Below are positions 19,077-30,890 of a stretch of DNA of 64,000 nt, piece by piece; position 1 is the first letter of the stretch; every line of letters starts with the position of its first letter. Below the pieces are notes generated by a model. It was given only the letters and a program-made list of their open reading frames with translations. It did not search any database and was not told the origin of the DNA. A program made the translations under genes and the position numbers. Source of the DNA: Chloroflexota bacterium (lineage in GTDB: Bacteria > Chloroflexota > Anaerolineae > Anaerolineales > Anaerolineaceae); contig JAJFTV010000093.1 in NCBI GenBank assembly GCA_021372725.1, forward strand, positions 35,701 to 99,700, written 5' to 3'.

Positions 19077-21919
19077 AGAAATTCTTTTCCATTTTTCTGT
19101 TACTTATCACTCTGCCTGGTCTGACCGGTATTTTCAACCCGGGCTATTCGCCAGTTTTTGCGCAGGTAAATCCACAAAATGCGACCATTACACAAAAAGT
19201 CGAAGATATGTTTGCTTCAATGACCCCCGCTGAACGGGTGGGCCAGTTATTCCTGGTCAGCTTTCAAGGGACCAACGTAAACCAGGATACAAATATTTAT
19301 AATCTTATCCACAATTATCATATTGGCGGCGTTATTTTAATGTCAGCCAACGATAATTTTACTGGATCGCCCACCACCACCGAGGATGCCTTTTCATTAA
19401 TAAAAGATCTGCAAATGATCAGTTGGGTCGATCCTGAAAATCAGGGCACATCGCCATCAGACACTGGTGAAAATAACTATATCCCCCTCTTTATTGCGCT
19501 TTCCCAGGAAGGCGACGGCTACCCCAATGATCAGATATTGAGCGGGTTGACAGCTTTACCTAATCAGATGGCAATCGGAGCCACCTGGTCACCCGAACTG
19601 GCGACCAGCACCGGTGAAATACTCGGCAGCGAGCTTTCTGCGCTTGGGGTTAATATGCTGTTTGGCCCCTCACTGGATGTACTCGATTTGGCTTATTCAG
19701 AAGGGAATAAAGCCCTGGGTACACGCTCCTTCGGTGAGAATCCGTATTGGGTAGGGAAACTCGGCGAAGCATATATTGAAGGGGTTCACAGCGGGAGTGA
19801 CAATAAACTTTTAGTCATCGCCACTCATTTTCCTGGTCAAGGCAGCTCAGACCGGGATCCCACCCAGGAAATCGCAACCGTCAGAAAATCTTATGATGCC
19901 CTTCTCAGCAGCGACCTTGCACCCTTTTTCTCGGTGACCGGCCAGGCTTCCAGTACAGGCAGTACCACTGACGGGCTTCTGGCGGGTCATTTGCGATATG
20001 AAAGTCTGCAGGGCAGTATCCGTAGCACAACCCGCCCATTCAGCCTGGATAGTACTGCTCTGGAGCAGGTACTTGCGTTACCCGCCCTCTCTGACTGGCG
20101 TCAAAACGGGGGCATTCTCGTCAGTGATAATTTGGGCAGCGCCGCCATCCGCCATTTTTATGATCCCAACAATACTTCCTTTGATGCCAGGCAGGTTGCC
20201 CGAAATGCCATCATCTCGGGCATGGATTTGCTCTATCTGGATGATTTTGTCGCTACCGGCGATATAGACCAGACAACAACCATCATCCGCACACTTGAAT
20301 TCTTTGTCCAAAAGTATATGGAAGATGAAGCCTTTGCACAGCGTGTCGATACCTCTGTTAAACGTATTTTGACAAAGAAGTTTTCCTTATATCCCGAGTT
20401 CGATCCAACGACTGTCATCCCGGATGAAGCAAATTTGGTTAACCTGGGGAAATCCAGTGCAGTCACATTCGAAGTCGCACAACGCAGTGTCACTCTTTTA
20501 CACCCACAGCCTGCAGATTATGCAAATACCATACCTTCCGCCCCCGGTTTGAGCGACCGGACTGTTTTCTTCACGGATTATCAGTTATATAAACAATGTT
20601 CATCCTGCGCAGAAATCGAAATGATCCCCTCGGATGCTTTGCGTAAATCTGTCATCAAGTTATACGGCCCGGATGCAAGTGGGGATACTGCACAATACCT
20701 GCTATCTACATTTTCTTTCAATGACCTGCTTAGCATGTTAAACGGGGAAGAAGAAGGGCAGATCGTCGAAGATGAATTGCGGGCCGCCGATTGGGTGGTG
20801 TTTGCCTTCATGGATATGAACCCTGATCGTCCTGCATCCATGGCATTGAAACAATTGCTCGACAAGCGGTCTGATTTGCTGGCCAACAAGTATTCGATCG
20901 CTTTCGCATTCAATGCGCCCTACTATCTGGATGCAACCGAAATTGCCAAGCTTTCAGCGTATTATGCCGTGTACAGCAAAATCCCGTCCTTTACAGAAAT
21001 CGCTGCCCGTGTGCTTTTCCAGGAAATTGCGCCTTCTGGAAATCTTCCCATTTCACTTCCCGCCACCGGGTATGATCTGGATTACGCCACATCACCCATT
21101 CCAACACAGAATATCAACCTGTCACTCGATACATCATCACTTCCAGATAACGCAGGGGCTTCAGTCGAACCGGCATTTGAAGGCACCGGCCAACCGCCGA
21201 CTGTTTCATTCCGGACCGGTGATACCATTCCGCTCACCACCGGCCAAATCTTCGACCGGAATCATAACCCCGTTCCCGACGGAACAGTGGTCACGTTTGC
21301 TTTTGCCCTGGATGGAGAGACTGATTTTGTTCAAACGTTATCATCCACTACCATTGACGGAATTGCCAAAGCTGAATTCTTAATCCCCGGCGAAGGACGG
21401 CTCGAGATCAGCGCATCCAGCGGTGAGGCGGTTAATTCAAACAAACTGATCCTCAACATACAAAAAGGTGAAGCGGCAGTCATAACGATAATCGTTCCAA
21501 CCCCAATGCCCACCCGAACTCCCTCACCTTCTCCTACAATTCCTACAGTAACACCCTCGCCAACAATTGAGGCAATTGTCGAACCAGTTAAATCTGATAC
21601 TCCCAATGGAGTGGACTGGTTGCTTACCATGGTTCTGATATGGGGAGTATCGTTTGGAATCTATTCCTTTGGAAAAAGGCGTGTCAGTTTGCGCTGGGCA
21701 GTTCGTTGGGCTCTCCTGGCTGCATTTGGAGGAATGTGTGCTTACATCGATATCACTCTAGGGCTCGGTGGCGCCAAACAGATTCTTAAGCTCGGTAAAC
21801 CCGGCGGGATCATTCTCCCGACAATACTGGGTATAGGGGCAGGATGGCTGATAGGCTGGTTATGGTATCGTAATTTTTCAAAACGGTCTAAAAAGACTTA
21901 CCCCATCAACACAGTTTGA
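19073..21919 (+). CDS. Surface-anchored glycoside hydrolase family 3-like protein
   Basis: A 948-residue exported protein. A signal peptide (1-28) precedes a GH3 N-terminal catalytic-type domain (about 45-440), related to NagZ-like beta-N-acetylglucosaminidases. After a second globular region comes an Ig-like module (about 700-800), a Thr/Pro-rich stalk (about 807-835), and a C-terminal region with about three membrane helices (849-868, 877-897, 910-930). VSDNLG at about 350 fits the GH3 nucleophile site. The NagZ loop consensus KHFPGHGxxxxDSH is changed here to HFPGQGSSDRDP at about 252, so the general-acid His is not in its usual place. It may act on peptidoglycan or extracellular glycans, or have lost activity. 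Confidence 0.82.
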   Translation: MKKFFSIFLLLITLPGLTGIFNPGYSPVFAQVNPQNATITQKVEDMFASMTPAERVGQLFLVSFQGTNVNQDTNIYNLIHNYHIGGVILMSANDNFTGSPTTTEDAFSLIKDLQMISWVDPENQGTSPSDTGENNYIPLFIALSQEGDGYPNDQILSGLTALPNQMAIGATWSPELATSTGEILGSELSALGVNMLFGPSLDVLDLAYSEGNKALGTRSFGENPYWVGKLGEAYIEGVHSGSDNKLLVIATHFPGQGSSDRDPTQEIATVRKSYDALLSSDLAPFFSVTGQASSTGSTTDGLLAGHLRYESLQGSIRSTTRPFSLDSTALEQVLALPALSDWRQNGGILVSDNLGSAAIRHFYDPNNTSFDARQVARNAIISGMDLLYLDDFVATGDIDQTTTIIRTLEFFVQKYMEDEAFAQRVDTSVKRILTKKFSLYPEFDPTTVIPDEANLVNLGKSSAVTFEVAQRSVTLLHPQPADYANTIPSAPGLSDRTVFFTDYQLYKQCSSCAEIEMIPSDALRKSVIKLYGPDASGDTAQYLLSTFSFNDLLSMLNGEEEGQIVEDELRAADWVVFAFMDMNPDRPASMALKQLLDKRSDLLANKYSIAFAFNAPYYLDATEIAKLSAYYAVYSKIPSFTEIAARVLFQEIAPSGNLPISLPATGYDLDYATSPIPTQNINLSLDTSSLPDNAGASVEPAFEGTGQPPTVSFRTGDTIPLTTGQIFDRNHNPVPDGTVVTFAFALDGETDFVQTLSSTTIDGIAKAEFLIPGEGRLEISASSGEAVNSNKLILNIQKGEAAVITIIVPTPMPTRTPSPSPTIPTVTPSPTIEAIVEPVKSDTPNGVDWLLTMVLIWGVSFGIYSFGKRRVSLRWAVRWALLAAFGGMCAYIDITLGLGGAKQILKLGKPGGIILPTILGIGAGWLIGWLWYRNFSKRSKKTYPINTV

Positions 21920-21945
21920 TCTATATCAAGCCTGGGCGAATTGCA

Positions 21946-22929
21946 TCAACGGATAATTGTCAGTAATAGTGTGATAAAAATCATAAGACCGGAGGAGACC
22001 AATAACACCAGGTCATGCCCGGTTCTAAAAATGTCCCAAACTGTACCTTTCGACTGGACATTTTGTAAAATGACAGGTTGATTTCCCAGCAACATTTTTC
22101 TAAATTCTTCTGCTGTTGCAGGCCGATTATCAGGGTGCAGGTTCATTGCATTGAGGATTGCCCGTTCAGTGCGTACACTGATTTCAGGATTAATCTGGCG
22201 GGGCGGTATCAGGCTTAACGGATCCAGAAATCTCTCGCGAGCATCCGCAGGAGCTTCATTGGTTAATAAATGATAAAGGGTCGCCCCGAACGAAAAAATA
22301 TCACTCCGGACGCCGGTATGGCCCATATCCCCGCCGTATTGTTCCAGCGGAGTATAGATTGCTGTTCCCTGCCCCTGCAATACCGTAATGGTCACCTCCC
22401 CTTTGGCAAGCAACTTCACCAGGCCGAAATCAACCAGTTTGAGTAAACCGCTGGGGGTTAGTTTCAGATTACTAGGTTTGATATCACGATGCAAAACTGG
22501 TGGATCCTGGGTATGCAGGTAAGTCAATGCATTGGCAATTTGATTGGCCCAATTCAGAACATCTTCTTCAGAAATAAAGCGGTTATTTTGACGAGCTTCA
22601 ATCATGATTGCTCTCAGATCATTGCCCGGTACATAATCCATCACCAGATAATCCAGGTTGTCGATAGAAAAGAAATCCGAGACTTTAGGAAGGTTGGGAT
22701 GATCCAGTCTTGCCAGAACAGTAGCTTCGCGAAGGAATTGATCCCTTACTTCTTTCAGCAGTTCTGGATCAAGAGATAAATCATGGGCAACTTCTTTTAC
22801 CGCACACTGCCGGCCCTGAAGGCGCAAGTCATGGGCCAGGTAGATATTTCCCATACCACCTTGTCCGATGATCCGCTCCAACTGATATCGTTCACGTAGA
22901 ACTTCCCCCGCTTTTAAGGGTGCCGGCAT
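21946..22929 (-). CDS. Membrane-anchored serine/threonine protein kinase
   Basis: A Hanks-type kinase of about 327 residues. The glycine loop GQGGMGNIYLAHD is followed by the catalytic Lys in CAVKEV, the catalytic loop HRDIKPSNLKL and the metal motif DFGLVKL. A single C-terminal transmembrane helix ends the protein with almost nothing outside. The ATG at 22929 is preferred over the GTG at 22950 because AGAGG lies 8 bases upstream of it. It is divergent from an FHA-domain regulator, a common kinase partner type, since FHA domains bind phosphothreonine. Confidence 0.92.
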   Translation of the reverse strand: MPAPLKAGEVLRERYQLERIIGQGGMGNIYLAHDLRLQGRQCAVKEVAHDLSLDPELLKEVRDQFLREATVLARLDHPNLPKVSDFFSIDNLDYLVMDYVPGNDLRAIMIEARQNNRFISEEDVLNWANQIANALTYLHTQDPPVLHRDIKPSNLKLTPSGLLKLVDFGLVKLLAKGEVTITVLQGQGTAIYTPLEQYGGDMGHTGVRSDIFSFGATLYHLLTNEAPADARERFLDPLSLIPPRQINPEISVRTERAILNAMNLHPDNRPATAEEFRKMLLGNQPVILQNVQSKGTVWDIFRTGHDLVLLVSSGLMIFITLLLTIIR

Positions 22930-22953
22930 CCGATTTTCCTCTCTCCTCACACC

Positions 22954-22992
22954 AGTTTTTCCGGAATTGATTGGCGTAATCTCCGAAAAACT
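22954..22992. repeat. Inverted repeat between the kinase and FHA genes
   Basis: AGTTTTTC (22954-22961) and GAAAAACT (22985-22992) are exact inverted arms 23 bases apart, lying just upstream of the kinase start and next to the FHA promoter. It could be a shared operator or a weak hairpin; nothing decides which. Confidence 0.3.
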
Positions 22993-22993
22993 G

Positions 22994-23022
22994 TTAACAA
23001 TAATCCAGTTATCTGCTATATT
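22994..23022 (+). promoter_or_regulatory. Promoter of the FHA regulator gene
   Basis: TTAACA (22994-22999), a 17-base spacer, and TATATT (23017-23022) match a sigma-70-type promoter; an overlapping TATAAT lies at 23022. The leader to the ATG at 23088 is about 58 bases. Confidence 0.45.
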
Positions 23023-23087
23023 ATAATCGTTGGTAAGGATAAGATGATTAAATCTGTATTTGAGCTTGTTTGGAGTAGCAGGTATAG

Positions 23088-23738
23088 ATGGATGAAATTC
23101 CTTTAATTATCGGCCAAACAGGTCCATTCAACGGGCATCGTTGGGAGATCAAGGATTCCATTACCATCGGCCGTGATGCCGATTGTGATATCGTGATTGC
23201 AGACCGGCAAATTTCTCGTTATCACGCCCGATTTACGAACAACAAAGGGGCTGTCATCCTGGAAGATCTGGCCAGCAAGAATGGCACTTTTTGCAATGGC
23301 AAACAGGTTGATGGTCAGATTCTGCTCAAAGACGGTGATTTGATACAGATAGCCATGATCCAACACTTTGTATTCCTCAGCTCTGATGCCACCCTGCCGT
23401 TGGAAATGGATGTTAGTGCCTCACCAAAATTGAAACGGGGATTAACGCTGGAAAAAAAGTCGCACAGGGTGTGGATCGACCAATTGGAAGTCATACCGCC
23501 CCTGTCACTCCCGCAGTTTAAGCTTTTGGAAATGTTAGTGGATCAGGAGGGCAAAGTGGTTACCAGACAGGATCTGATCAGCAATATTTGGGAAGGCGAA
23601 GATGCTGTGGGGATCACAGAGCAGGCGTTGGATGCCCTGGTTAGACGTTTGCGGGACCGCTTGATAGAAGTCGATCCCGATCATTCCTATATAACAACAG
23701 TCAGAGGCCACGGCCTCCGACTGGATAATCCCGAATAA
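23088..23738 (+). CDS. FHA domain plus OmpR-type winged-helix regulator
   Basis: A 216-residue protein joining a phosphothreonine-binding FHA domain (about 20-100; motifs ITIGRDADCDI, ISRYHARF and SKNGTFCNG) to a C-terminal winged-helix DNA-binding domain of the OmpR/PhoB type (about 120-213; ALVRRLRDRL and ITTVRGHGLRL). There is no receiver domain. This architecture suggests a regulator controlled by binding phosphorylated Thr, and the divergent Ser/Thr kinase next door is the obvious candidate source. That link is inference. Confidence 0.92.
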   Translation: MDEIPLIIGQTGPFNGHRWEIKDSITIGRDADCDIVIADRQISRYHARFTNNKGAVILEDLASKNGTFCNGKQVDGQILLKDGDLIQIAMIQHFVFLSSDATLPLEMDVSASPKLKRGLTLEKKSHRVWIDQLEVIPPLSLPQFKLLEMLVDQEGKVVTRQDLISNIWEGEDAVGITEQALDALVRRLRDRLIEVDPDHSYITTVRGHGLRLDNPE

Positions 23739-23752
23739 AACATCAGGGTTTC

Positions 23753-25099
23753 TTAATTCTTCATGTTCATTCGCATGGAATGTTTGAGAACGATCCGGTA
23801 GATCTGTTTCAGCCGGTCGACGAGTTCTTTTGCCTGTCCTTGCTGTTCGCTCTGCATGGTAACGTTATTTAGCATCTGTACGAATTCCGGTGTGATCTCA
23901 TCTGCATGTTGATCGATAAAATTCTGTAGAGCAGCATCACCATCCACTGACAACATCTCCTCAATCAACTGGATTTCCGGAGGCGCCGATTCTTCCTCGA
24001 TTACCCGGGCTACCTTTTGCAGCTTTTCCATCCTGCTTAAATCGTTGGTTCTTTCGGCCAACTCCATTTCAGACCTGACAACTTCGATAAAATAATCCGT
24101 CACCTGATCAAGCCGGTTATGTAATTCACCTTCGATATCCGCGGCATTGAGAATTTCCGAGAGTAATTTTCGGGCGCGTTCCATCTCGGCCTGGATGGAC
24201 TGGTCGATTTCATGGGTCATATTCAAGACTTTTTCCCTGATACCAGACAGCCTTTGTTGTTCTTCTCCACTGCTTTCATTGATCCTGGTGGTAAGGAGTT
24301 CAAAGAAGGTATAATCCAATCCCTGTCTGGCAAGGCTGACAAGCATGGCAAGCCGCGTCTCCGTTGGTGCGGTTGTTATAAGATCGAGCAGCTTTTCACG
24401 TGTCAATCCTTCTTTGCTGGCTTCCTGAAGTGATTTGATGGCAGCATCAATTTCGCGCGTTTTCTCTTCTATTTCTTTCCCGGTGGTTGTATTTTCGACC
24501 AGTGTTTTTTGTACATCAGCCAGTTTTTTGGCACCTTGCTGATCACCTTGAGACATGGTAATCTGAATCAGCCTGGAAAGCAATTGAAATAATTCTTCAT
24601 CCACATCCGACTCATTCTCCTTAATGATCTCGAGGCGGGCATTTTCATCTGCTAAAACAAGACGTTCTAACAAACGGGCTTTTCTTTGCTGGGCATCCAG
24701 CATTTCTTTTGTAATCCCATCGCCTTCCAGAATCTTTTCGATCATGGTTTGAAAGGTAAACATCGTTTGCGGTTTGAACAGATAGCCCTTTCTCTTTTCG
24801 TTTGGCAGTTTGTCCAGTACCCTTTTAATCAATGGGCCGATCATTTTTTCCTGTTCATTGACCGGGATTCCCATGTCAGGCGGGAAAAAGGTGAATAAAA
24901 ATTCCTTGTCCGGGTCGTGGTACACGATCGGGGTACTGACATTCCCTTCGTAACCACAATTGGGACAGTGGATAATGTTGGCAGTCCCGCTCAGCAACTT
25001 CTGCTTGGCTCGGGGATCTGTATTCATATCAAAAAGCTGTTCAATATCTGCTATGACTGGTTGACGACAGCGCGGGCATTTGGTTTGAGTCTTAGGCAT
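23753..25099 (-). CDS. CpXC-domain protein with long helical C-terminus
   Basis: A 448-residue soluble protein. The N-terminal 50 residues hold two zinc-finger-like pairs, CPRC (8-11) and CPNC (45-48), within a CpXC domain whose known function is unclear. The rest is rich in Glu, Lys, Gln and Leu and looks mostly helical or coiled-coil. SD GAGGAAAG precedes the ATG, and an extended -10 lies about 40 bases upstream. It sits between two signalling genes on the same stretch; a role in signalling is only suggested by position. Confidence 0.8.
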   Translation of the reverse strand: MPKTQTKCPRCRQPVIADIEQLFDMNTDPRAKQKLLSGTANIIHCPNCGYEGNVSTPIVYHDPDKEFLFTFFPPDMGIPVNEQEKMIGPLIKRVLDKLPNEKRKGYLFKPQTMFTFQTMIEKILEGDGITKEMLDAQQRKARLLERLVLADENARLEIIKENESDVDEELFQLLSRLIQITMSQGDQQGAKKLADVQKTLVENTTTGKEIEEKTREIDAAIKSLQEASKEGLTREKLLDLITTAPTETRLAMLVSLARQGLDYTFFELLTTRINESSGEEQQRLSGIREKVLNMTHEIDQSIQAEMERARKLLSEILNAADIEGELHNRLDQVTDYFIEVVRSEMELAERTNDLSRMEKLQKVARVIEEESAPPEIQLIEEMLSVDGDAALQNFIDQHADEITPEFVQMLNNVTMQSEQQGQAKELVDRLKQIYRIVLKHSMRMNMKN

Positions 25100-25138
25100 T
25101 CTTTCCTCAACTATGAGAGAATTTCAAATAATGAATGG

Positions 25139-25147
25139 ATTATACCA
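25139..25147 (-). promoter_or_regulatory. Extended -10 promoter of the CpXC gene
   Basis: On the minus strand TGGTATAAT gives an extended -10 (hexamer 25139-25144). No good -35 is seen at the usual distance. The leader to the ATG at 25099 is about 33 bases and contains a good ribosome site. Confidence 0.4.
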
Positions 25148-25166
25148 TTTGGAAAGCGATGTTCGG

Positions 25167-26741
25167 TTACTGTTCATCTGTTTCCGGCAGCGGAAGCGAG
25201 AAACAGATCCTTCCCCCTTTTTCGACATTCGAATCTACCCATATCCGGCCGTGATGAGCGTTGATGATCGTACGCGTGAGGTACAATCCAAGCCCGGCGC
25301 CTTTGGTATTACGGGCAGTATCCGGGGCACGGTAGAATCTCTCGAATATGTAAGGGATATCCTGGGGGTTGATTCCCTCCCCTTCATCGCTGACACAGAT
25401 GATAACAGACTCACTGCTGACATGACCCTCTACACGAATTTGTCCGCCAGGTGAATATTTAATGGCGTTGGAAATCAGGTTTGAAAAAACCTGTTCCATG
25501 CGGATCTCATCTGCATAGATAACTGGAAACTCAGCCGGAAAATCAACAATGATCTCATGATTTTTGGATTGGGTTCTGAAACGATCGGCGATCCGCCTCG
25601 CCACATCCGAAAGAAACAGGTCAGTTTGATTCAGCGCGACACCGTCCGCCTGAAGGCGCGAGGCATCCAGCAAGTTTTGGATTAACTCAGTCAGCCGGTC
25701 GGTTTCTTCTTCAATCACTTTCAGACTGTCCTGAATTATCGCATCATCCCAGTCCACATCCTCCCTGCGTAGTGTACTGGCATAACCTTTGATAAGAGCC
25801 ACCGGGGTTTTAAGTTCATGGCTGATGATAGAGATGAAGGTACTTTTCAACTCTTCTGCCTGCCGGAACCGTGTGATATCCCGCACGGAAGCAATCATGT
25901 TGAGCAAGTGGCCCTCCGCCGAATGGAGCGGGGAGTAGGTAATGCCTACCGGCAACGACGGCTGTTCTGAACCGGTGATCAGCAGGTCACCCTCAACATA
26001 TAAATACACATTGTGATCCAATGGCCACCCTCCGGCCACTGCTTTCTCCAACGTCATTTCCTTGGGTGGTGAAGCCCACCGAATGATTTCTTCATGTGGC
26101 TTGTTAATGAGGTCGGGGGGTTGTTTGCCGATCATCCGTATAAAAGCGCGATTGCACCTTTCCACCCGCAAATCATTGGAGATGATGAGAATCCCGTCGG
26201 CGACAGAGTCCAGCAAGGCATCAGTGCGGCTTTTTTCAAGATTTATTTGTTGGTAAAGCAGCGCATTTTGAATGGCGATTGCTGCCTGATCGGCATAGCT
26301 GCTCAGCAGTGCGCGGTCATTATTGGAAAAAACACCCGGATAACCCCGAAAAATAAAGATGACCCCTACTACATGCCTGCGAACAACCAATGGAAGCCCT
26401 ACACCGGTTAACAAACCCAGGCTGGCCACACGGGTAAGGTCCTGGAGCAACCGATTGATTTCGGGCAACGCGAAGTGTTCCGGATCCCTGGGGTCTGAAG
26501 ATACCTCTGCCAGAATACGTTCAATGTATTTTAACATGGGAGCAGGGAGGTCTTGTGAGGCTTTCACGCGCCATTCACCTGCCCCCGAACGCATGGCGAT
26601 CAAACCGGCTTTTCCGGCAAGCATCTCAATGGACACTTTTAGAATATGCTCGAGCAGTTTATCGAGATCTAATTCCTGTGTGATGGCACGGGTTATCTCT
26701 AATAAATAATCTCGCTGTCGGACACGAAAATCTGGTAGCAT
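25167..26741 (-). CDS. Sensor histidine kinase (GAF-PAS-HisKA-HATPase)
   Basis: A soluble histidine kinase of about 524 residues from the ATG at 26741 (a TTG at 26822 would add 27). A GAF domain (about 15-165) is followed by a PAS domain (about 175-290) and the HisKA helix with the phospho-acceptor His in SHELKTP. The ATP-binding domain has N-box NLISNAIKYS, G1 VSDEGEGI and G2 GAGLGLYLT. No transmembrane segment is seen, so it senses a cytoplasmic signal or works with a partner. No response regulator is adjacent, although two stand-alone receivers occur elsewhere in the window. It follows the aminotransferase on the same strand. Confidence 0.92.
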   Translation of the reverse strand: MLPDFRVRQRDYLLEITRAITQELDLDKLLEHILKVSIEMLAGKAGLIAMRSGAGEWRVKASQDLPAPMLKYIERILAEVSSDPRDPEHFALPEINRLLQDLTRVASLGLLTGVGLPLVVRRHVVGVIFIFRGYPGVFSNNDRALLSSYADQAAIAIQNALLYQQINLEKSRTDALLDSVADGILIISNDLRVERCNRAFIRMIGKQPPDLINKPHEEIIRWASPPKEMTLEKAVAGGWPLDHNVYLYVEGDLLITGSEQPSLPVGITYSPLHSAEGHLLNMIASVRDITRFRQAEELKSTFISIISHELKTPVALIKGYASTLRREDVDWDDAIIQDSLKVIEEETDRLTELIQNLLDASRLQADGVALNQTDLFLSDVARRIADRFRTQSKNHEIIVDFPAEFPVIYADEIRMEQVFSNLISNAIKYSPGGQIRVEGHVSSESVIICVSDEGEGINPQDIPYIFERFYRAPDTARNTKGAGLGLYLTRTIINAHHGRIWVDSNVEKGGRICFSLPLPETDEQ

Positions 26742-26799
26742 TTTTACCGGTTTACCAAATTTACTGGAACGATTCTTCTTTAAGCACGTCCAGGCATGC

Positions 26800-28128
26800 C
26801 TAAACGTGCCCGTCAAGAGCAAGATCGGTCACATAATCCAAAATCATCAGGCTCTCTTCCATTTCAGCTTGTGAAGTGCTGAGCGGTGGTGCCAGTCGGA
26901 TGGTACTTTCACCGCAGCCAAGCAGAAGCAACCCATGCTCAAAGGCAAGTTCGACAATACGATCGCGCATGTTCTTGTCGGGCTCGTGGGTCTCAGGATC
27001 TACAACGTAGTCGATGCCGATCATCAAGCCCTTGCCGCGCACCTCACCTATACATGGATGGGATTGCTTGCTTTCATTGAGCCAGTTCATGGTATATTGG
27101 CCGACCTTGGTCGCATTTTCCATGTACCCGTTTTCGATCAGGTCAAGGGTGGCCAAAGATGCTGCACAGGCTAATGGATTTCCGCCATAGGTATTCCCGT
27201 GGGTGCCCTTTTCCCACTCGGTGATACTCTTTCTGGCTGCCATAATCCCTAAAGGTACACCTGAGGCGATACCCTTGGCAATCGTGATGATGTCCGGTTC
27301 CACACCAAAGTGCTCAATGGCCCACCATTTACCGGTCCGTCCAACACCGGACTGAACCTCATCAGCGATCAAGAGGATGCCATATTTGTCGCATATTTTC
27401 CGTAAACCAGGGAAAAAGTCATCAGGTGGGACAATGTAACCGCCTTCGCCCTGAATAGGTTCAACAATAATCCCTGCCACGTCATTGGCGGGAGCAATTC
27501 GATGGAAAATTTCATCTTCAATATAATTCAAAACGGTTTGCCCGTAAGAGACACCTGGTTTGCAATGGAGGATTGGCCTGTATGGATCCGGATACGGAAC
27601 GTGTGTGACACCGCTCATTAAGGGGAAAAAACCCTCGCGGTAAACAGCTTTACTGGCGGTAAAGGCCAGGGCTCCCATCGTACGGCCATGAAAACCACCC
27701 AGGAAGCCAATAAATTGTGAACGGCCAGTATAATTTTTTGCCAACTTAATGGCAGATTCAACACTTTCCGCACCTGAGTTGCACATGAACGAAACGGCTG
27801 GTTCGGAAAATGGGGAGATCTCATCAATTTTTTCTCCCAATTTGACCCAATTCTCATGGTAAAAATCAGAAGAAATGTGAATGAATTTTTCTGCTTGATC
27901 TTGTATTGCTTTGACTACTTTTGGATTGCTGTGTCCTGTGGAGACGACGGCAATACCCGCCGCCATGTCCAGGAACCGGTTGCCATCCACATCCCATACT
28001 TCTGTCCCTTTACCGTGATCCATGACAAAGGGATAACCGCGGGGATAGGAAGGGGATATCGCCTGGTGATCCCGCTCTACAATTGCTTTGGCTTTTGGCC
28101 CAGGAAGAGGTAACTTTAACGGTTTCAT
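26800..28128 (-). CDS. Class III PLP-dependent aminotransferase
   Basis: A 442-residue aminotransferase of the acetylornithine/4-aminobutyrate class. The PLP-binding Lys lies in [13 protein letters not shown] at about 284-296, the preceding [12 protein letters not shown] motif is intact, and the N-terminal glycine-rich cofactor region is present. The ATG follows AAGGAGTAATAT. Length and motifs suit a GabT- or acetylornithine-aminotransferase-family enzyme; substrate cannot be settled from sequence alone because no arginine or GABA pathway genes are adjacent. Confidence 0.9.
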   Translation of the reverse strand: MKPLKLPLPGPKAKAIVERDHQAISPSYPRGYPFVMDHGKGTEVWDVDGNRFLDMAAGIAVVSTGHSNPKVVKAIQDQAEKFIHISSDFYHENWVKLGEKIDEISPFSEPAVSFMCNSGAESVESAIKLAKNYTGRSQFIGFLGGFHGRTMGALAFTASKAVYREGFFPLMSGVTHVPYPDPYRPILHCKPGVSYGQTVLNYIEDEIFHRIAPANDVAGIIVEPIQGEGGYIVPPDDFFPGLRKICDKYGILLIADEVQSGVGRTGKWWAIEHFGVEPDIITIAKGIASGVPLGIMAARKSITEWEKGTHGNTYGGNPLACAASLATLDLIENGYMENATKVGQYTMNWLNESKQSHPCIGEVRGKGLMIGIDYVVDPETHEPDKNMRDRIVELAFEHGLLLLGCGESTIRLAPPLSTSQAEMEESLMILDYVTDLALDGHV

Positions 28129-28192
28129 ATATTACTCCTTGAATGGAAATTTACTACACTGCCTCTTTACTAATGAAGAGAGCTATTCATGA

Positions 28193-28201
28193 ATTATACC
28201 A
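28193..28201 (-). promoter_or_regulatory. Extended -10 promoter of the aminotransferase
   Basis: On the minus strand TGGTATAAT forms an extended -10 element (hexamer 28193-28198). The predicted leader is about 60 bases, ending in AAGGAG. A TTGACA at 28223-28228 is 24 bases away and too far to be its -35. Confidence 0.45.
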
Positions 28202-28272
28202 TTACGGCCACCCGGACAATACTGTCAAACATCCTGAGGGTCACATTAGAAAAAGCATGGTGATCACCTGGA

Positions 28273-28413
28273 ATGTTGGATGGTAAACCTGCACAAATAC
28301 TGTCACCCCTGCAAATTATCCGTGGTGATCCTCTGGCTGTTCCCGCCAGCCAGTACAATGTGCTGGTTTCCCCCTCTTCGCAGCCACCATCACACCTCTT
28401 TTCACATCGTTGA
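28273..28413 (+). CDS. Possible 46-residue small ORF or gene remnant
   Basis: In the 319-base gap upstream of yvcK one frame reads as a plausible peptide starting MLDGKPAQILSPLQIIRGD and ending SHLFSHR, with its stop inside the -35 box of the yvcK promoter. There is no good ribosome site and I do not recognise the sequence. It could be a decayed gene end or chance. The rest of this gap holds only the two promoters listed. Confidence 0.2.
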   Translation: MLDGKPAQILSPLQIIRGDPLAVPASQYNVLVSPSSQPPSHLFSHR

Positions 28414-28438
28414 CGCTAATTTATTTAACTGCTATGAT
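28410..28438 (+). promoter_or_regulatory. Promoter of yvcK, probably near-leaderless
   Basis: TTGACG (28410-28415), a 17-base spacer and TATGAT (28433-28438) form a strong sigma-70-type promoter. The yvcK ATG is only 9 bases after the -10, with no Shine-Dalgarno sequence, so the transcript should begin within about 3 bases of the ATG. Confidence 0.65.
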
Positions 28439-28447
28439 TGATGTAAG

Positions 28448-30873
<2,426 letters not shown>

Positions 30874-30890
30874 ACAATCGCATGACGTGA

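Noticed and set aside
28223..28228. TTGACA on the minus strand upstream of the aminotransferase
   Set aside because: The distance to the TATAAT is 24 bases, too long for a -35/-10 pair.
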